The notes under the pieces were generated by a model, which did not search any database, was not told the origin of the DNA, and worked only from the letters and a program-made list of their open reading frames with translations. This document shows, one piece after another, positions 8,580 through 16,937 of a stretch of DNA of 64,000 bases (position 1 is the first letter of the stretch; each line of letters starts with the position of its first letter). Source of the stretch: Bosea sp. 124 (GTDB lineage Bacteria; Pseudomonadota; Alphaproteobacteria; Rhizobiales; Beijerinckiaceae); contig NZ_PZZM01000001.1 of NCBI RefSeq assembly GCF_003046175.1, positions 1,621,001-1,685,000 of the forward strand, written 5' to 3'. Made by a program: the position numbers and the translations under genes.

Positions 8580-8711
8580 TCACGAAACGAGATTTTTCCC
8601 GGTCACGCCTGCTGAACTGGAGGTCGGCGCCTGGTCTCGCCCGGCATACCAGAATGCGTAGCCGAGCCACCCAAAGGCGAGAATTCCAACCAGGGAGAGA
8701 ACATCGATCAT
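8580..8711 (-). CDS. putative 43-residue single-span membrane peptide
   Basis: A short frame read on the minus strand downstream of the cellulose TPR gene. It begins M-I-D-V-L-S-L-V-G-I-L-A-F-G and continues through a Trp/Tyr-rich segment (W-L-G-Y-A-F-W-Y) into a polar Ser/Thr tail. Residues 4-22 would make one membrane helix. The ribosome site is weak (GCGAG, about 9 bases upstream). It lies 233 bases after the TPR gene and could be a late member of that operon. No homologue is recognised, so the call rests on composition and position only. Confidence 0.35.
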   Translation of the reverse strand: MIDVLSLVGILAFGWLGYAFWYAGRDQAPTSSSAGVTGKNLVS

Positions 8712-8944
8712 GTTTTAGAACTCGCGTTGATCTTCACGAGCTATTGCCTGCCGGTGCTAAAATTCCGCCATTTGCATGTATCAAATTCTATGGATCTGCG
8801 TTTCCGACAAAACTGGCGCCCAACCGCGATCGACAGCCCAAAATGGCGACTGGCCTGCCTGCCAACTCCGGAACCCGGCAAGCTCCGCTCCCATGTGACC
8901 TCTCCATTCGGAATGACCGCTTCCGCCGGTCCTGCGCCATGGCC
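8712..8944. other. spacer downstream of the cellulose operon
   Basis: This 233-base gap is less GC-rich than its surroundings, especially 8727-8815. Short frames exist on both strands but none has a good start and codon pattern. No clear terminator was found. Confidence 0.4.
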
Positions 8945-11185
8945 TCAGTATCTGTTCCGCTGCGTGATATCGCGGATCGCGCTCAATCCGGAGAGCGCCT
9001 GCGGCGACGCATTGACCCGGTACAGCGCCGTAAACACCTTGCTGGCGTCATCGTAGCGGCCGAGATTGAAGTAGGACCAGCCGCGCATCAACATCAGATC
9101 GGAGGTTTCGGGTGCATGCCGCGCACGCTCCGACAGCGTCACGAGCGCCCCGGTGAAGTCCTTCGCGTCGTATTGGGCAAAGAACCTCTCGGACAGCAGC
9201 AGGGCGGAGAGTTCGCCGCGCCGCGCAGGAGGCAGGTTCGTGCCGGCCGCCGCGGCGCTGGCCTCCGCTGTCAGCCCCTGCTGAAGTTTTGCATAGGTTT
9301 TGCCTGCCGCGGCGTCGGCCACGACCTGTGCGCTGCCGCTGCGCATGGCCGCATCGAAGGCCTCGGCCGCAGCGGCCGGGCGCTTCAGATTGAGCAGACA
9401 CCAGCCACGCTGCAGGGCGGCAGCGCCGGACATGCCGTTGCCGCAGCCGCCGGACGGGCGGGCCTGCGCGCCGCGGCGACGTTGCGCGGGCGCGGCATCG
9501 ACATCCTCCTGAACGAATTGTCTAACCGTATCGGCACGGGCCGTGCGGCTTGGCACCAGATCGGCAGGCCTGTGGGCCGGCGGAAGCGCCGTGGCTTCCG
9601 CGGCCCTGTCTTGTCGACCCAGGTCTTGGCGGCCCAGGTCTTGTCGACCCAAGTCTTGCGGGGCCAGATCTGGCCGAGGCGCCTCCTGCCTGTTCGTCGC
9701 AAGGTTGCGTCGCGGATCGAGAAGGGTCGCAATCCGCTCGGAGCGGCGCCCCCATTCCGTCATGAGCGCACGCAGGCCAGCCTGGTCTCGCAGGCGCTGT
9801 CGCGTCAAAGCCAATCCATAGGCGGCGGGCTCATAGGCACGATCCCAGTTGCGGGCGGTCTCGAACCAGGTGGCGGCTGGCGAAATCTGGCCGGAGTTGT
9901 AGGCATACCAGCCAAGGCCTGCGGCGCCAGGCGCGTAGCGATCCGTGCCGACGGTCTTCGCGATCCGATCGAGGACCGCACGGTCGAGCCGGGGGGGCGG
10001 CTCCTGGGTGGTCAGGGTCATCGCGACATCGAGATAGGCCTTGCGGTTGGCAGCACCGGCCTCGAGCCATTGCGCACCCAGCGCCTCGGCCTCCTGGTAT
10101 TTCCGGTTGGCTCCGAGCGCGAGAACGGCGCCTTCGGCTGCCTTGGCTCCGCCATTGCGCGACAGCGCCGTCTTGAACCAGGTCTCAGCCTTGACCGGAT
10201 CGTTGCGGCGCAGCGCATGAAAGCCAAGCAGAATGGCATCGTCGGGCGTCGTCGCGGCATTTGCGAGCATTTCCACACGCCGAAGATCGTCCGGTGACAC
10301 GACGAGCGTGGAATCCTCTGCTGCCCGTCCGATCCGCCGCCGGGCAATTTCGTCGCGGATGCTCGAGAACTCGGTCTGCCTCTCCTGCGCCAGCAATTGT
10401 TCCGTCAGCGGGTCGGACAGCGTGGCGAGGGCCTTCTGCATGGTGCCGACCCGCTCGGCCGGCGTGTTGCAGTTGCCGAGGACATAGGCATAGGCGTCCC
10501 GGGCGCGCTCGGGCTTGCCGGTATTCACGAACGCCTCGGCTACGCGCCAAAGCGCATCGACATTCGCGCAGGTCAGCAACGCCGGCGTCTCGGTGCCGAG
10601 TCTGATGACCTGCTCCCACTGCCTCGCATTCGAAGCGTTCACCAGTCGCTGCGCTGCCTCGGCGGCATCGAGCCGGGCGACGAGATCATCCGGTGCTCGC
10701 CAGGCCGTATCCACCGTGCTGCGCTGTGCGATGGCAGCCCGTGCCTCGGCGATCTTGCCCTCCGAGAAAAGCTTCCACATCCGCTCCAGCTCGGCGTCTC
10801 CGGTCGGAAACGGGGACGTCAGATCAGCGGGTGGCTTCCATTCCGGATAGAGCGCCCGCAGCCGGGCGAGTTCGGCCTCCAGGCGGCGCGTGTCGCCCTG
10901 AGCCGCAAAATAACGCAGCGCGCTTTCGTCGACCGCGGGTGGGCGCTGCGGCTGCTGGCCGGCCTGGGCCGATGGAAGCGGCGCAACCGGGGTCGCAGTC
11001 GACGGGGCCTGGACGATCTCCGTCGTGGCAGGCGGCGCATCGGGAGTGGAGCTTCCTGCCGCCATTGCGGACTGGATCGTCGACGGGGCGCCCAGCGAAA
11101 GATCGGCCTTCTGACTGTTGCGACCGACGGCGTAAAAGGCGGCGCTCGAGGCGGCGATCGCCAGAACAAAATGCTTCACATGCAT
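8945..11185 (-). CDS. TPR protein of the cellulose operon (BcsC-position protein without barrel)
   Basis: A 746-residue protein in the place normally held by BcsC. It has an N-terminal membrane anchor or signal (about 5-20), a Pro/Ala-rich linker, and then helical TPR-like repeats throughout (for example Y-A-Y-V-L-G-N-C and W-S-Y-F-N-L-G-R-Y-D-D-A). BcsC is about 1150 residues and ends in an outer-membrane beta-barrel; here the protein stops after the repeats, so no export pore is visible. Between the two halves of the repeat region lies a Gln/Arg/Asp-rich linker made of repeated D-L-G-R-Q units. Its start overlaps the bcsZ stop by 10 bases. It probably organises the periplasmic part of the synthase. 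Confidence 0.82.
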   Translation of the reverse strand: MHVKHFVLAIAASSAAFYAVGRNSQKADLSLGAPSTIQSAMAAGSSTPDAPPATTEIVQAPSTATPVAPLPSAQAGQQPQRPPAVDESALRYFAAQGDTRRLEAELARLRALYPEWKPPADLTSPFPTGDAELERMWKLFSEGKIAEARAAIAQRSTVDTAWRAPDDLVARLDAAEAAQRLVNASNARQWEQVIRLGTETPALLTCANVDALWRVAEAFVNTGKPERARDAYAYVLGNCNTPAERVGTMQKALATLSDPLTEQLLAQERQTEFSSIRDEIARRRIGRAAEDSTLVVSPDDLRRVEMLANAATTPDDAILLGFHALRRNDPVKAETWFKTALSRNGGAKAAEGAVLALGANRKYQEAEALGAQWLEAGAANRKAYLDVAMTLTTQEPPPRLDRAVLDRIAKTVGTDRYAPGAAGLGWYAYNSGQISPAATWFETARNWDRAYEPAAYGLALTRQRLRDQAGLRALMTEWGRRSERIATLLDPRRNLATNRQEAPRPDLAPQDLGRQDLGRQDLGRQDRAAEATALPPAHRPADLVPSRTARADTVRQFVQEDVDAAPAQRRRGAQARPSGGCGNGMSGAAALQRGWCLLNLKRPAAAAEAFDAAMRSGSAQVVADAAAGKTYAKLQQGLTAEASAAAAGTNLPPARRGELSALLLSERFFAQYDAKDFTGALVTLSERARHAPETSDLMLMRGWSYFNLGRYDDASKVFTALYRVNASPQALSGLSAIRDITQRNRY
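9609..9668. repeat. four imperfect 15-base tandem repeats inside the TPR gene
   Basis: Four consecutive 15-base units, from CTTGTCGACCCAGGT to CTTGCGGGGCCAGAT, encode on the minus strand the repeated pentapeptide D-L-G-R-Q (first copy D-L-A-P-Q). They keep the reading frame and are likely to vary in copy number. Confidence 0.75.
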
Positions 11186-12195
11186 TGCGGATACCTCTCC
11201 CGGAGCATCGAGAGGGACAGGAGATGCAGCGTCGAGGGATAATAGGCCGTCGGTTGGAACGTCCTCAGATCGGCCGGGATCGCCGTCTTGTCCACGACGC
11301 AGGCCATGGCTGCGGCGAGAATGCGGTAGCCGGGGTCAGGCAGCGGCTCGACAGGCTTGCCGGTCCTGACATCGATCACCGCCGTGCCGCCAGCCCATGC
11401 CTGCCGGAACGGCTCGATGCGTGCCTTGTCGGCCAGTCCCGCACGCATCAGGTAAAGCGGGATGCGGATCGCGTTGTAGCCGAATTGAGCGGGAAACCCT
11501 TCCGCCGGTTTGGGCGGGCCCCTTACCGATACCCACTCCGGCGGCAGCATTTTCGCCTTTGCGAGAGTGTCGAGCAGCCGCAGGCCGCTCGCGTGCACCT
11601 GCATCCAGTTCTGGTCACCGGTGAGCTGGACCAAGGCAGGAAATACCTCGAAGACCCAATAGGAAGGGTTGACCACCGGACCGTCCGGCCTGTCCTTCTC
11701 CGCGAAGCCGGCCGCGCCGGGCATCAGCCATGTCTCGCTGCCGCGCCTGAGCAACGCGACCTTCGCCAGCGACCGGGCAATCTGGCGCGCCGCCGTCGTA
11801 TAGGCAGGCATGTTCCAGCGCGTGCCCGCACAACCGAGCGCTTCCGCGATCAGAAGATCGCCGTCGCTGGCGTTGTTGATGTCGGTGACGTGGGGGCTGG
11901 CCTTTGGGTCCCAACGCCAGGCCGCCAGCCCGTCGTCGCGGATCAGCAGCTCCGTTCGCGTGAAGCCAAAAATCCGCGCGAAGCTGCTGCGGTCGCCGGC
12001 CAGACAGGCCAGCAACAGGCCATAGCCCTGGCTCTCGCTGTGGCTGATCCCGCCATTGGCATCGTCGATGACCCGTCCTTCAGGCGTGACGAATTTCTGC
12101 CGGTAGAGTTCCCAGGCGCCATCGGGAAATGCGGCCTGGGCGCCGGATGTCAGCATCATCATGGCCGCAGCAAAGGTGGCAAGCAACCTCGTCAC
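11176..12195 (-). CDS. bcsZ: periplasmic endo-1,4-beta-glucanase BcsZ (GH8)
   Basis: A 339-residue secreted family-8 glycoside hydrolase that trims nascent cellulose and is needed for normal synthase output. The signal peptide ends near A-Q-A/A-F (residue 21). The general-acid motif is G-I-S-H-S-E-S-Q-G-Y-G with Glu54, and N-N-A-S-D-G-D with Asp111 is the usual substrate-binding motif. F-G-Y-N-A-I-R-I-P-L-Y is also typical. Its start overlaps the bcsB stop by 4 bases (ATGA), so translation is coupled. Confidence 0.95.
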   Translation of the reverse strand: MTRLLATFAAAMMMLTSGAQAAFPDGAWELYRQKFVTPEGRVIDDANGGISHSESQGYGLLLACLAGDRSSFARIFGFTRTELLIRDDGLAAWRWDPKASPHVTDINNASDGDLLIAEALGCAGTRWNMPAYTTAARQIARSLAKVALLRRGSETWLMPGAAGFAEKDRPDGPVVNPSYWVFEVFPALVQLTGDQNWMQVHASGLRLLDTLAKAKMLPPEWVSVRGPPKPAEGFPAQFGYNAIRIPLYLMRAGLADKARIEPFRQAWAGGTAVIDVRTGKPVEPLPDPGYRILAAAMACVVDKTAIPADLRTFQPTAYYPSTLHLLSLSMLRERYPQCM

Positions 12196-14654
12196 GATCG
12201 CCTCCCCAGCCGTCCAAGCATCAGCGACGTGCCGATCCCGAGGGCGATACAGGCAGCCAGAAGTGCCAAGGCATAGACGCCAATATTGCTCGACATCCAG
12301 TTGGCGAGGACGAGACGCATATTCGCCAGGCTGAAGGGGCGCGTCATCACGAAGGAGGTGCTGTCGGCGGAGAGGACATGGGTCTCCTCGGCGCCGCGGA
12401 AGGCCGTGATCTTGCCGGCCATGCTCGCCCAGTTGCCCGGCGAGACGATGCGGGCGACGCTGCTTTCGAGCGTTTCCTCGCGCCGGGCGATGAAGGCCGT
12501 CCAGACCTGCCGTGTCTCCGGATCGGCGGCCTGCGCCGCGATCAGGTCGGTTCCCTCGGCCGGCTCATAGAGGGAGCGAGCCCGCGATGGTGCTCGCAAC
12601 TGGGCGAAGGACAGATCGAAGGTCCGTTGGAGCCAGCCGTCGAACGCGACGAAATAGCGTGCGAGCGGGCCACCGAGCGATGTCCGCCAGCGGTCACGGA
12701 TCTCGTTTGTGGAGGGTGCGACGCCGCCCGAATCCTCCGGCGTCGTCTGTCGGCCCTGAAAGCGATTCAGAACGGCATCGAACACGGCGCCACCTTCGGC
12801 ATCGGGCGTGACCACCACCGCGTCGGCGCGCAGCGGCCAGGTGGTGCGGATGCTGTCGGCCACGCCCACGCGCGGCAGAATTCCGCTCGGCAGCTGGCCG
12901 ACGGCGCCCACGATCAGGACAGGCCGATCTCCCACGGCCGCCGCGTTCGCCAGCGTGTCGACCGCGAGGGGGCGGCTGGCGCGCTGGGCCAGCCGCCCCA
13001 GAAGCGTCGCCGCAGCGCCGAAATTGGCGGTGTCGAGCCGCCCCATGATCAGCGCCACGCGTGGAGCCACCGAATACGGAAATCCCGTGCCGGCTGTCGC
13101 GGCAAGGTTCGGTTTGACGCCGATCTTCGCGAAATCCGGAATCGAGAGGGACGTCGTGTCGAAAAGCGCAAAGCGATTCCTGCCCGGCAAGGTGGCGCCC
13201 GGTCCGCAAGTGAGATCGGTCTTCGCGAGCGTGACGGCTTCCAGCCAGACCTCGTTGATGCCCGGCCGGAAATGGCGCAACGGCACGGTGATCGGGAACT
13301 GCTGGAAAAGGCCGCCGGTCGTGGTGTTGAGTGGCACCGTCGCGGCGACGTTCCCGTTGACGAAGATTTCGATGTGGCTGACGCCGGGAAGAACGTCTTT
13401 GGAATAGGCGCCGTCAAGGTAAAGCGTCGCCTCGCCATAGGCGTTGGCGTAGAAGTCCCCGGGCAGAGCGATGACGGAGCGCACGCGCATGCGCCGGCCA
13501 GTCGATTCCTGCGTGGAAACGCCGAGGTCGGCGAAGCGCAGGACCTGGCTGTTCGAGATGAAGGGCGCATCCGGCATGTGCCAGCTGGCCGTGTCCATCC
13601 GTGTCCGGTTCATGTTGGTCGGGCGGGACACCGGCTCGGTCAGGATCTTGGCGACGATCGCCTCGATCTCGGGCCACCCCTGGCCGGTGACGAGGAGCGT
13701 GGCGGGGCCCAGCTTCTGGCTGGCAACGAAGCCCAGGAAGCTACGCGTGGCGGCCTCCTCGGGAACCGCTCCGAGCACCTCGCCCAGTTCGTTCGCCGTT
13801 CCGATGACGACTGTCAGCGAACCGGGGCGCGAGCGCTCGGGCGCCCGCTCCGAGACACGCATCACGGCCTGGGCATAACGCCCGCGCACGGCTACGGCCT
13901 GGGCGACCGCCAGGATGGTATTGCCGGCGATCGCGCGTGACGCGCTGGGCGCGACAATGTTGATCGTCGTCTGACCGCTCTCGTCGCCGCCCACCGCCGG
14001 CAGATCGTCGATGGTCAGAGGACGGAACTGGCGGACATCGCTGCCGCGGAAGCTCAGCTTCGTGCCGGCGCCGTCGATGCGCGTCCAGAGTTCATAGGTG
14101 GAAGCCACGGTGCAGTCGGTCCGATGACGGTGCACTGCCTCGAACCGGATCGTATTCTGACCCGGTCGCAAGAGGCCCTTGCGGATGGCCACCGACAACC
14201 GTGCCAGGCGGTCGGAGGAGGCGATCGGCTGCTCGATGACGCGCTCGCCATTGACCCTGACGGTCAATCGCGAGGCTTCCGGCATCACGACGAGGGCGTT
14301 CTGGAACGCCACCTCGAGGTTCAGCTCGGCGCCGGCTTCGTCCTGCGTCAGGTGGAAAGCCCAACTGCGCGAGTCACTCTCGCCCTCGAGCGTAACGCGG
14401 GCTGCCGGCAGCAAGGGCTTGTAGGCGAAGGCGGCCTGCCCGGCCGTGGCCGCGGGGCGCGGCGGTTGGGCCACAGGAGGAGGAGCCGGCTCGGCCGGAA
14501 CGGGTCTTGCCGCCGGTTGCTGCTCGGGCGGCACGATCTGAAAGGGGGCAGGACCAGGCGGCACCGACTGCGCGCGAACGCCCTGGGTGAACCCAAAGCC
14601 GCACAGGAACGGAACGGCCAAGACGGCCAGCAGGGGCAGCGGAACCCGCCTCAT
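12192..14654 (-). CDS. bcsB: cellulose synthase regulatory subunit BcsB
   Basis: An 820-residue periplasmic subunit anchored by one C-terminal helix (N-I-G-V-Y-A-L-A-L-L-A-A-C-I). A signal peptide is followed by a long Pro/Ala-rich linker (about 28-75) and the repeated carbohydrate-binding/flavodoxin-like domains that guide the glucan through the periplasm. The start codon overlaps the bcsA stop (ATGA at 14651-14654), which fixes the start. The much longer reading frame extending upstream to 15941 lies inside bcsA and is not coding. Confidence 0.95.
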   Translation of the reverse strand: MRRVPLPLLAVLAVPFLCGFGFTQGVRAQSVPPGPAPFQIVPPEQQPAARPVPAEPAPPPVAQPPRPAATAGQAAFAYKPLLPAARVTLEGESDSRSWAFHLTQDEAGAELNLEVAFQNALVVMPEASRLTVRVNGERVIEQPIASSDRLARLSVAIRKGLLRPGQNTIRFEAVHRHRTDCTVASTYELWTRIDGAGTKLSFRGSDVRQFRPLTIDDLPAVGGDESGQTTINIVAPSASRAIAGNTILAVAQAVAVRGRYAQAVMRVSERAPERSRPGSLTVVIGTANELGEVLGAVPEEAATRSFLGFVASQKLGPATLLVTGQGWPEIEAIVAKILTEPVSRPTNMNRTRMDTASWHMPDAPFISNSQVLRFADLGVSTQESTGRRMRVRSVIALPGDFYANAYGEATLYLDGAYSKDVLPGVSHIEIFVNGNVAATVPLNTTTGGLFQQFPITVPLRHFRPGINEVWLEAVTLAKTDLTCGPGATLPGRNRFALFDTTSLSIPDFAKIGVKPNLAATAGTGFPYSVAPRVALIMGRLDTANFGAAATLLGRLAQRASRPLAVDTLANAAAVGDRPVLIVGAVGQLPSGILPRVGVADSIRTTWPLRADAVVVTPDAEGGAVFDAVLNRFQGRQTTPEDSGGVAPSTNEIRDRWRTSLGGPLARYFVAFDGWLQRTFDLSFAQLRAPSRARSLYEPAEGTDLIAAQAADPETRQVWTAFIARREETLESSVARIVSPGNWASMAGKITAFRGAEETHVLSADSTSFVMTRPFSLANMRLVLANWMSSNIGVYALALLAACIALGIGTSLMLGRLGRRS

Positions 14655-16855
14655 TTCGGCGCCTCCGCTTTCACGGTGGGCGAGCGCTGCAAACGATAGA
14701 GGCCAAAGAAATACGACAGGCCGCGGCTTGTCTGGAAAAGCGCGATGCGCAGGAAACGCACGGTTCCGTAGATCACGCCCATATTCTGGCGCCGGGCCTT
14801 CTGAAAGAGCGACCACCTCTCTGCGTCGGAAAAGGCAAGATCGGCGATCATGCGGCTGTGCAGAGGTTCGCTGGCGAGGTAGCGGCAGCCCAGCAGTACC
14901 CCCTTCTCGTCGGGCGTGAGGCGCATCACGCGGACCGGCAGTGTGCCGCGTGGCATATCGATCGTGGTTTCGAAAGAGATCTGCGCCTCGCTGCCAACAG
15001 GCAGCTTGTCCAGCGTCGACGAGATGATGCGCAGCGCGATGCCATCGACCGAGGCATTCTCCGTCACGATCGGCGCCGTCTCTCCGTTGAACGTGATCTC
15101 CCCCCGACGCCTGACCGCGAAGCGCCTGGCGGCACGCCCCTCCGGTCGCTCCGAAACGACGCCGAGCGCGCAACCCGCCATCAACAGGTTGAGGAAGTTC
15201 CAGAGGCCCACCACCAGCGTCGTGTCGGCATTGTAGGGCTCGGTGATGGTGCGCCAATACGTGGCGACGACGCCCAGCGCCAGCACGGCGAAGATGATGA
15301 AGAAGGGCTTGCCCAGTTCCGAGACGTGGCGCGTTTCCAGCGACTCGTTCTTCGCGGTGACCTTGAAGGTCGGCTTGCTCGGATTGAGCATGACCGAGAT
15401 CACGGCGGGCAGCAGATAGACGGACTGGATGAATTCGTAGAGCTCCGAGATCCATGGCCAGCGATAGCGACCATAGAGGTAGTTCTGCATCATCAGGTTC
15501 ACGACCATATAGCTCAGAATATAGGCGAAGAACTCGCCGCCCGATGCCGTGAAGATCTGCAACCCGAAAAAGAGATAGAACAGTGGCGAGACCAAAAAGA
15601 TCAGCCGCGCGAAGGGGAACAGCCAGAACAGCGCCGAGGAGCAGTAGCAGAGCCGTTGCGGCAGCGAGAGCCCGCTTTTGAACAATGGCCGGTGATAGAT
15701 CAGGATCTGCATCATTCCCTGGGCCCAGCGCGAACGCTGCCCGATGAAGCTCGCGAAGGTCGCCGGCTGCAGCCCGGCGATCAGCGGCTTGTCGACATAG
15801 ACGCTGTGCCAGCCCGTGGCGTGCAGCGTGATCGCCGTCTCGGCATCCTCCGTGATGCTGCGTCCCTGGAAGCCGTTGGTCGTCTCGAGCGCGGTGCGGC
15901 GGAGCACGGCGGCCGAACCGCAGAAGAACGAGGCATCCCATTTGTCGAGGCCGCGCTGGATGATGCCGTAGAACATCTCATTCTCCGACGGCATGTCCTT
16001 GAAGGTCCTGAGATTTCGCTCCAGCGGATCCGGGTTGATGAAGAAGTGCGGCGTCTGCACCAGGAAGAGCTTCGGATCCAGCCCGAAATAGCCGACCGTT
16101 TCGGTGAGGAAGGACCGGGCGGGTGCGTGATCGGCATCGAAGACCACGATCAGCTCGCCCTGCGAATGAGCGATCCCGTTATTGAGATTGCCGGCCTTGG
16201 CGCTGAGATTGCGTTCGCGCGTCAGGTAGGTGACGCCGAGGCCCGCACAGAGAGCCTGGAGGGTGGCGCGGCGTTCCCTGGCGGCGCTGGCTGCGACGAA
16301 GTTGTCCGCGTTGCATTTCTCGTCGGTGCCGCCATCGTCGAGCAGAAAGACCTTCAGTCGATCCGCCGGATAATCCATCGCGAGCGCCGCCGAGAGCGTC
16401 GTCGCCAGCAGCTCGGGGTCTTCATTGTAGGTCGGCACGAAGACGTCGACCGTCGGCGCGGTCTGCGGATCGATGGGCGGCGTCTTGCGCCGCGGCAAGG
16501 GCATCGCCACCACGAACAGGCTGAGGAACAGCATGCCGATGTTGTAGAGTTCGGCCAGATAGAGGGTCATCGCAGGGATGAAGTCCTCGATCTGGTTCAC
16601 CGCCGGCAACGTGCTGGTGGTACGCCAATAGATGTAACGCAGCACGATGGCGGTCCCGAGCCCCAACGCAATCAGCCGCCAGACACCGCGAGGGCGCAGG
16701 AATTTCAGCACGATCATGGCACTGACCACGATCGCGCCCGCGATCAGATGAGCCTGCAAGCTGATCGGCAGGGTGATCATCAGGACGACCACGGCGGCGA
16801 TCACGGCCCAGACGATGACGTAGCTTGCTGTTCGCATCGGGCTTCGTGCCATCAT
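14651..16855 (-). CDS. bcsA: cellulose synthase catalytic subunit BcsA
   Basis: A 734-residue inner-membrane family-2 glycosyltransferase that polymerises UDP-glucose and extrudes the chain. Catalytic motifs are in order: D-D-G-G at 173-176, D-A-D-H at 240-243, T-E-D at 335-337 and Q-R-S-R-W at 373-377. Multiple membrane helices flank the domain. The C-terminal region has a PilZ domain (R-R-F-A-V-R-R-R-G-E and N-A-S-V-D-G), so it should respond to cyclic di-GMP. I chose the ATG at 16855; others lie at 16852 and 16837, none with a strong ribosome site. The open frame upstream runs through a tandem repeat and into bcsN. Confidence 0.96.
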   Translation of the reverse strand: MMARSPMRTASYVIVWAVIAAVVVLMITLPISLQAHLIAGAIVVSAMIVLKFLRPRGVWRLIALGLGTAIVLRYIYWRTTSTLPAVNQIEDFIPAMTLYLAELYNIGMLFLSLFVVAMPLPRRKTPPIDPQTAPTVDVFVPTYNEDPELLATTLSAALAMDYPADRLKVFLLDDGGTDEKCNADNFVAASAARERRATLQALCAGLGVTYLTRERNLSAKAGNLNNGIAHSQGELIVVFDADHAPARSFLTETVGYFGLDPKLFLVQTPHFFINPDPLERNLRTFKDMPSENEMFYGIIQRGLDKWDASFFCGSAAVLRRTALETTNGFQGRSITEDAETAITLHATGWHSVYVDKPLIAGLQPATFASFIGQRSRWAQGMMQILIYHRPLFKSGLSLPQRLCYCSSALFWLFPFARLIFLVSPLFYLFFGLQIFTASGGEFFAYILSYMVVNLMMQNYLYGRYRWPWISELYEFIQSVYLLPAVISVMLNPSKPTFKVTAKNESLETRHVSELGKPFFIIFAVLALGVVATYWRTITEPYNADTTLVVGLWNFLNLLMAGCALGVVSERPEGRAARRFAVRRRGEITFNGETAPIVTENASVDGIALRIISSTLDKLPVGSEAQISFETTIDMPRGTLPVRVMRLTPDEKGVLLGCRYLASEPLHSRMIADLAFSDAERWSLFQKARRQNMGVIYGTVRFLRIALFQTSRGLSYFFGLYRLQRSPTVKAEAPK

Positions 16856-16860
16856 GCTCG

Positions 16861-16935
16861 GGGTCAGGTGCCTAAGTTCAGAGTGCTTGTATTGAGAACG
16901 CTTCGGTTCCGAGTGCCTGGGTTCCGAGTGCCTGG
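16861..16935. repeat. five 15-base tandem repeats between bcsN and bcsA
   Basis: Five consecutive units of 15 bases fill the 82-base gap. The last two (16906-16920 and 16921-16935) are identical, GTTCCGAGTGCCTGG, and the others are degenerate copies keeping a GTGC core. They lie just ahead of the bcsA start, so copy number would change the spacing between the two genes. Confidence 0.8.
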
Positions 16936-16937
16936 GT

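Noticed and set aside
8654..10297. A 547-codon plus-strand frame opposite the TPR gene
   Set aside because: Antisense to a protein with clear helical repeats and operon coupling; no recognisable domain.
14655..15941. Upstream extension of the bcsB frame giving a 1249-codon protein
   Set aside because: The extension lies within bcsA; the ATGA overlap at 14651-14654 and the signal peptide mark the true start of BcsB.
16861..16935. The tandem repeats as a CRISPR array
   Set aside because: Units are 15 bases, directly adjacent with no spacers, and no cas genes are present.
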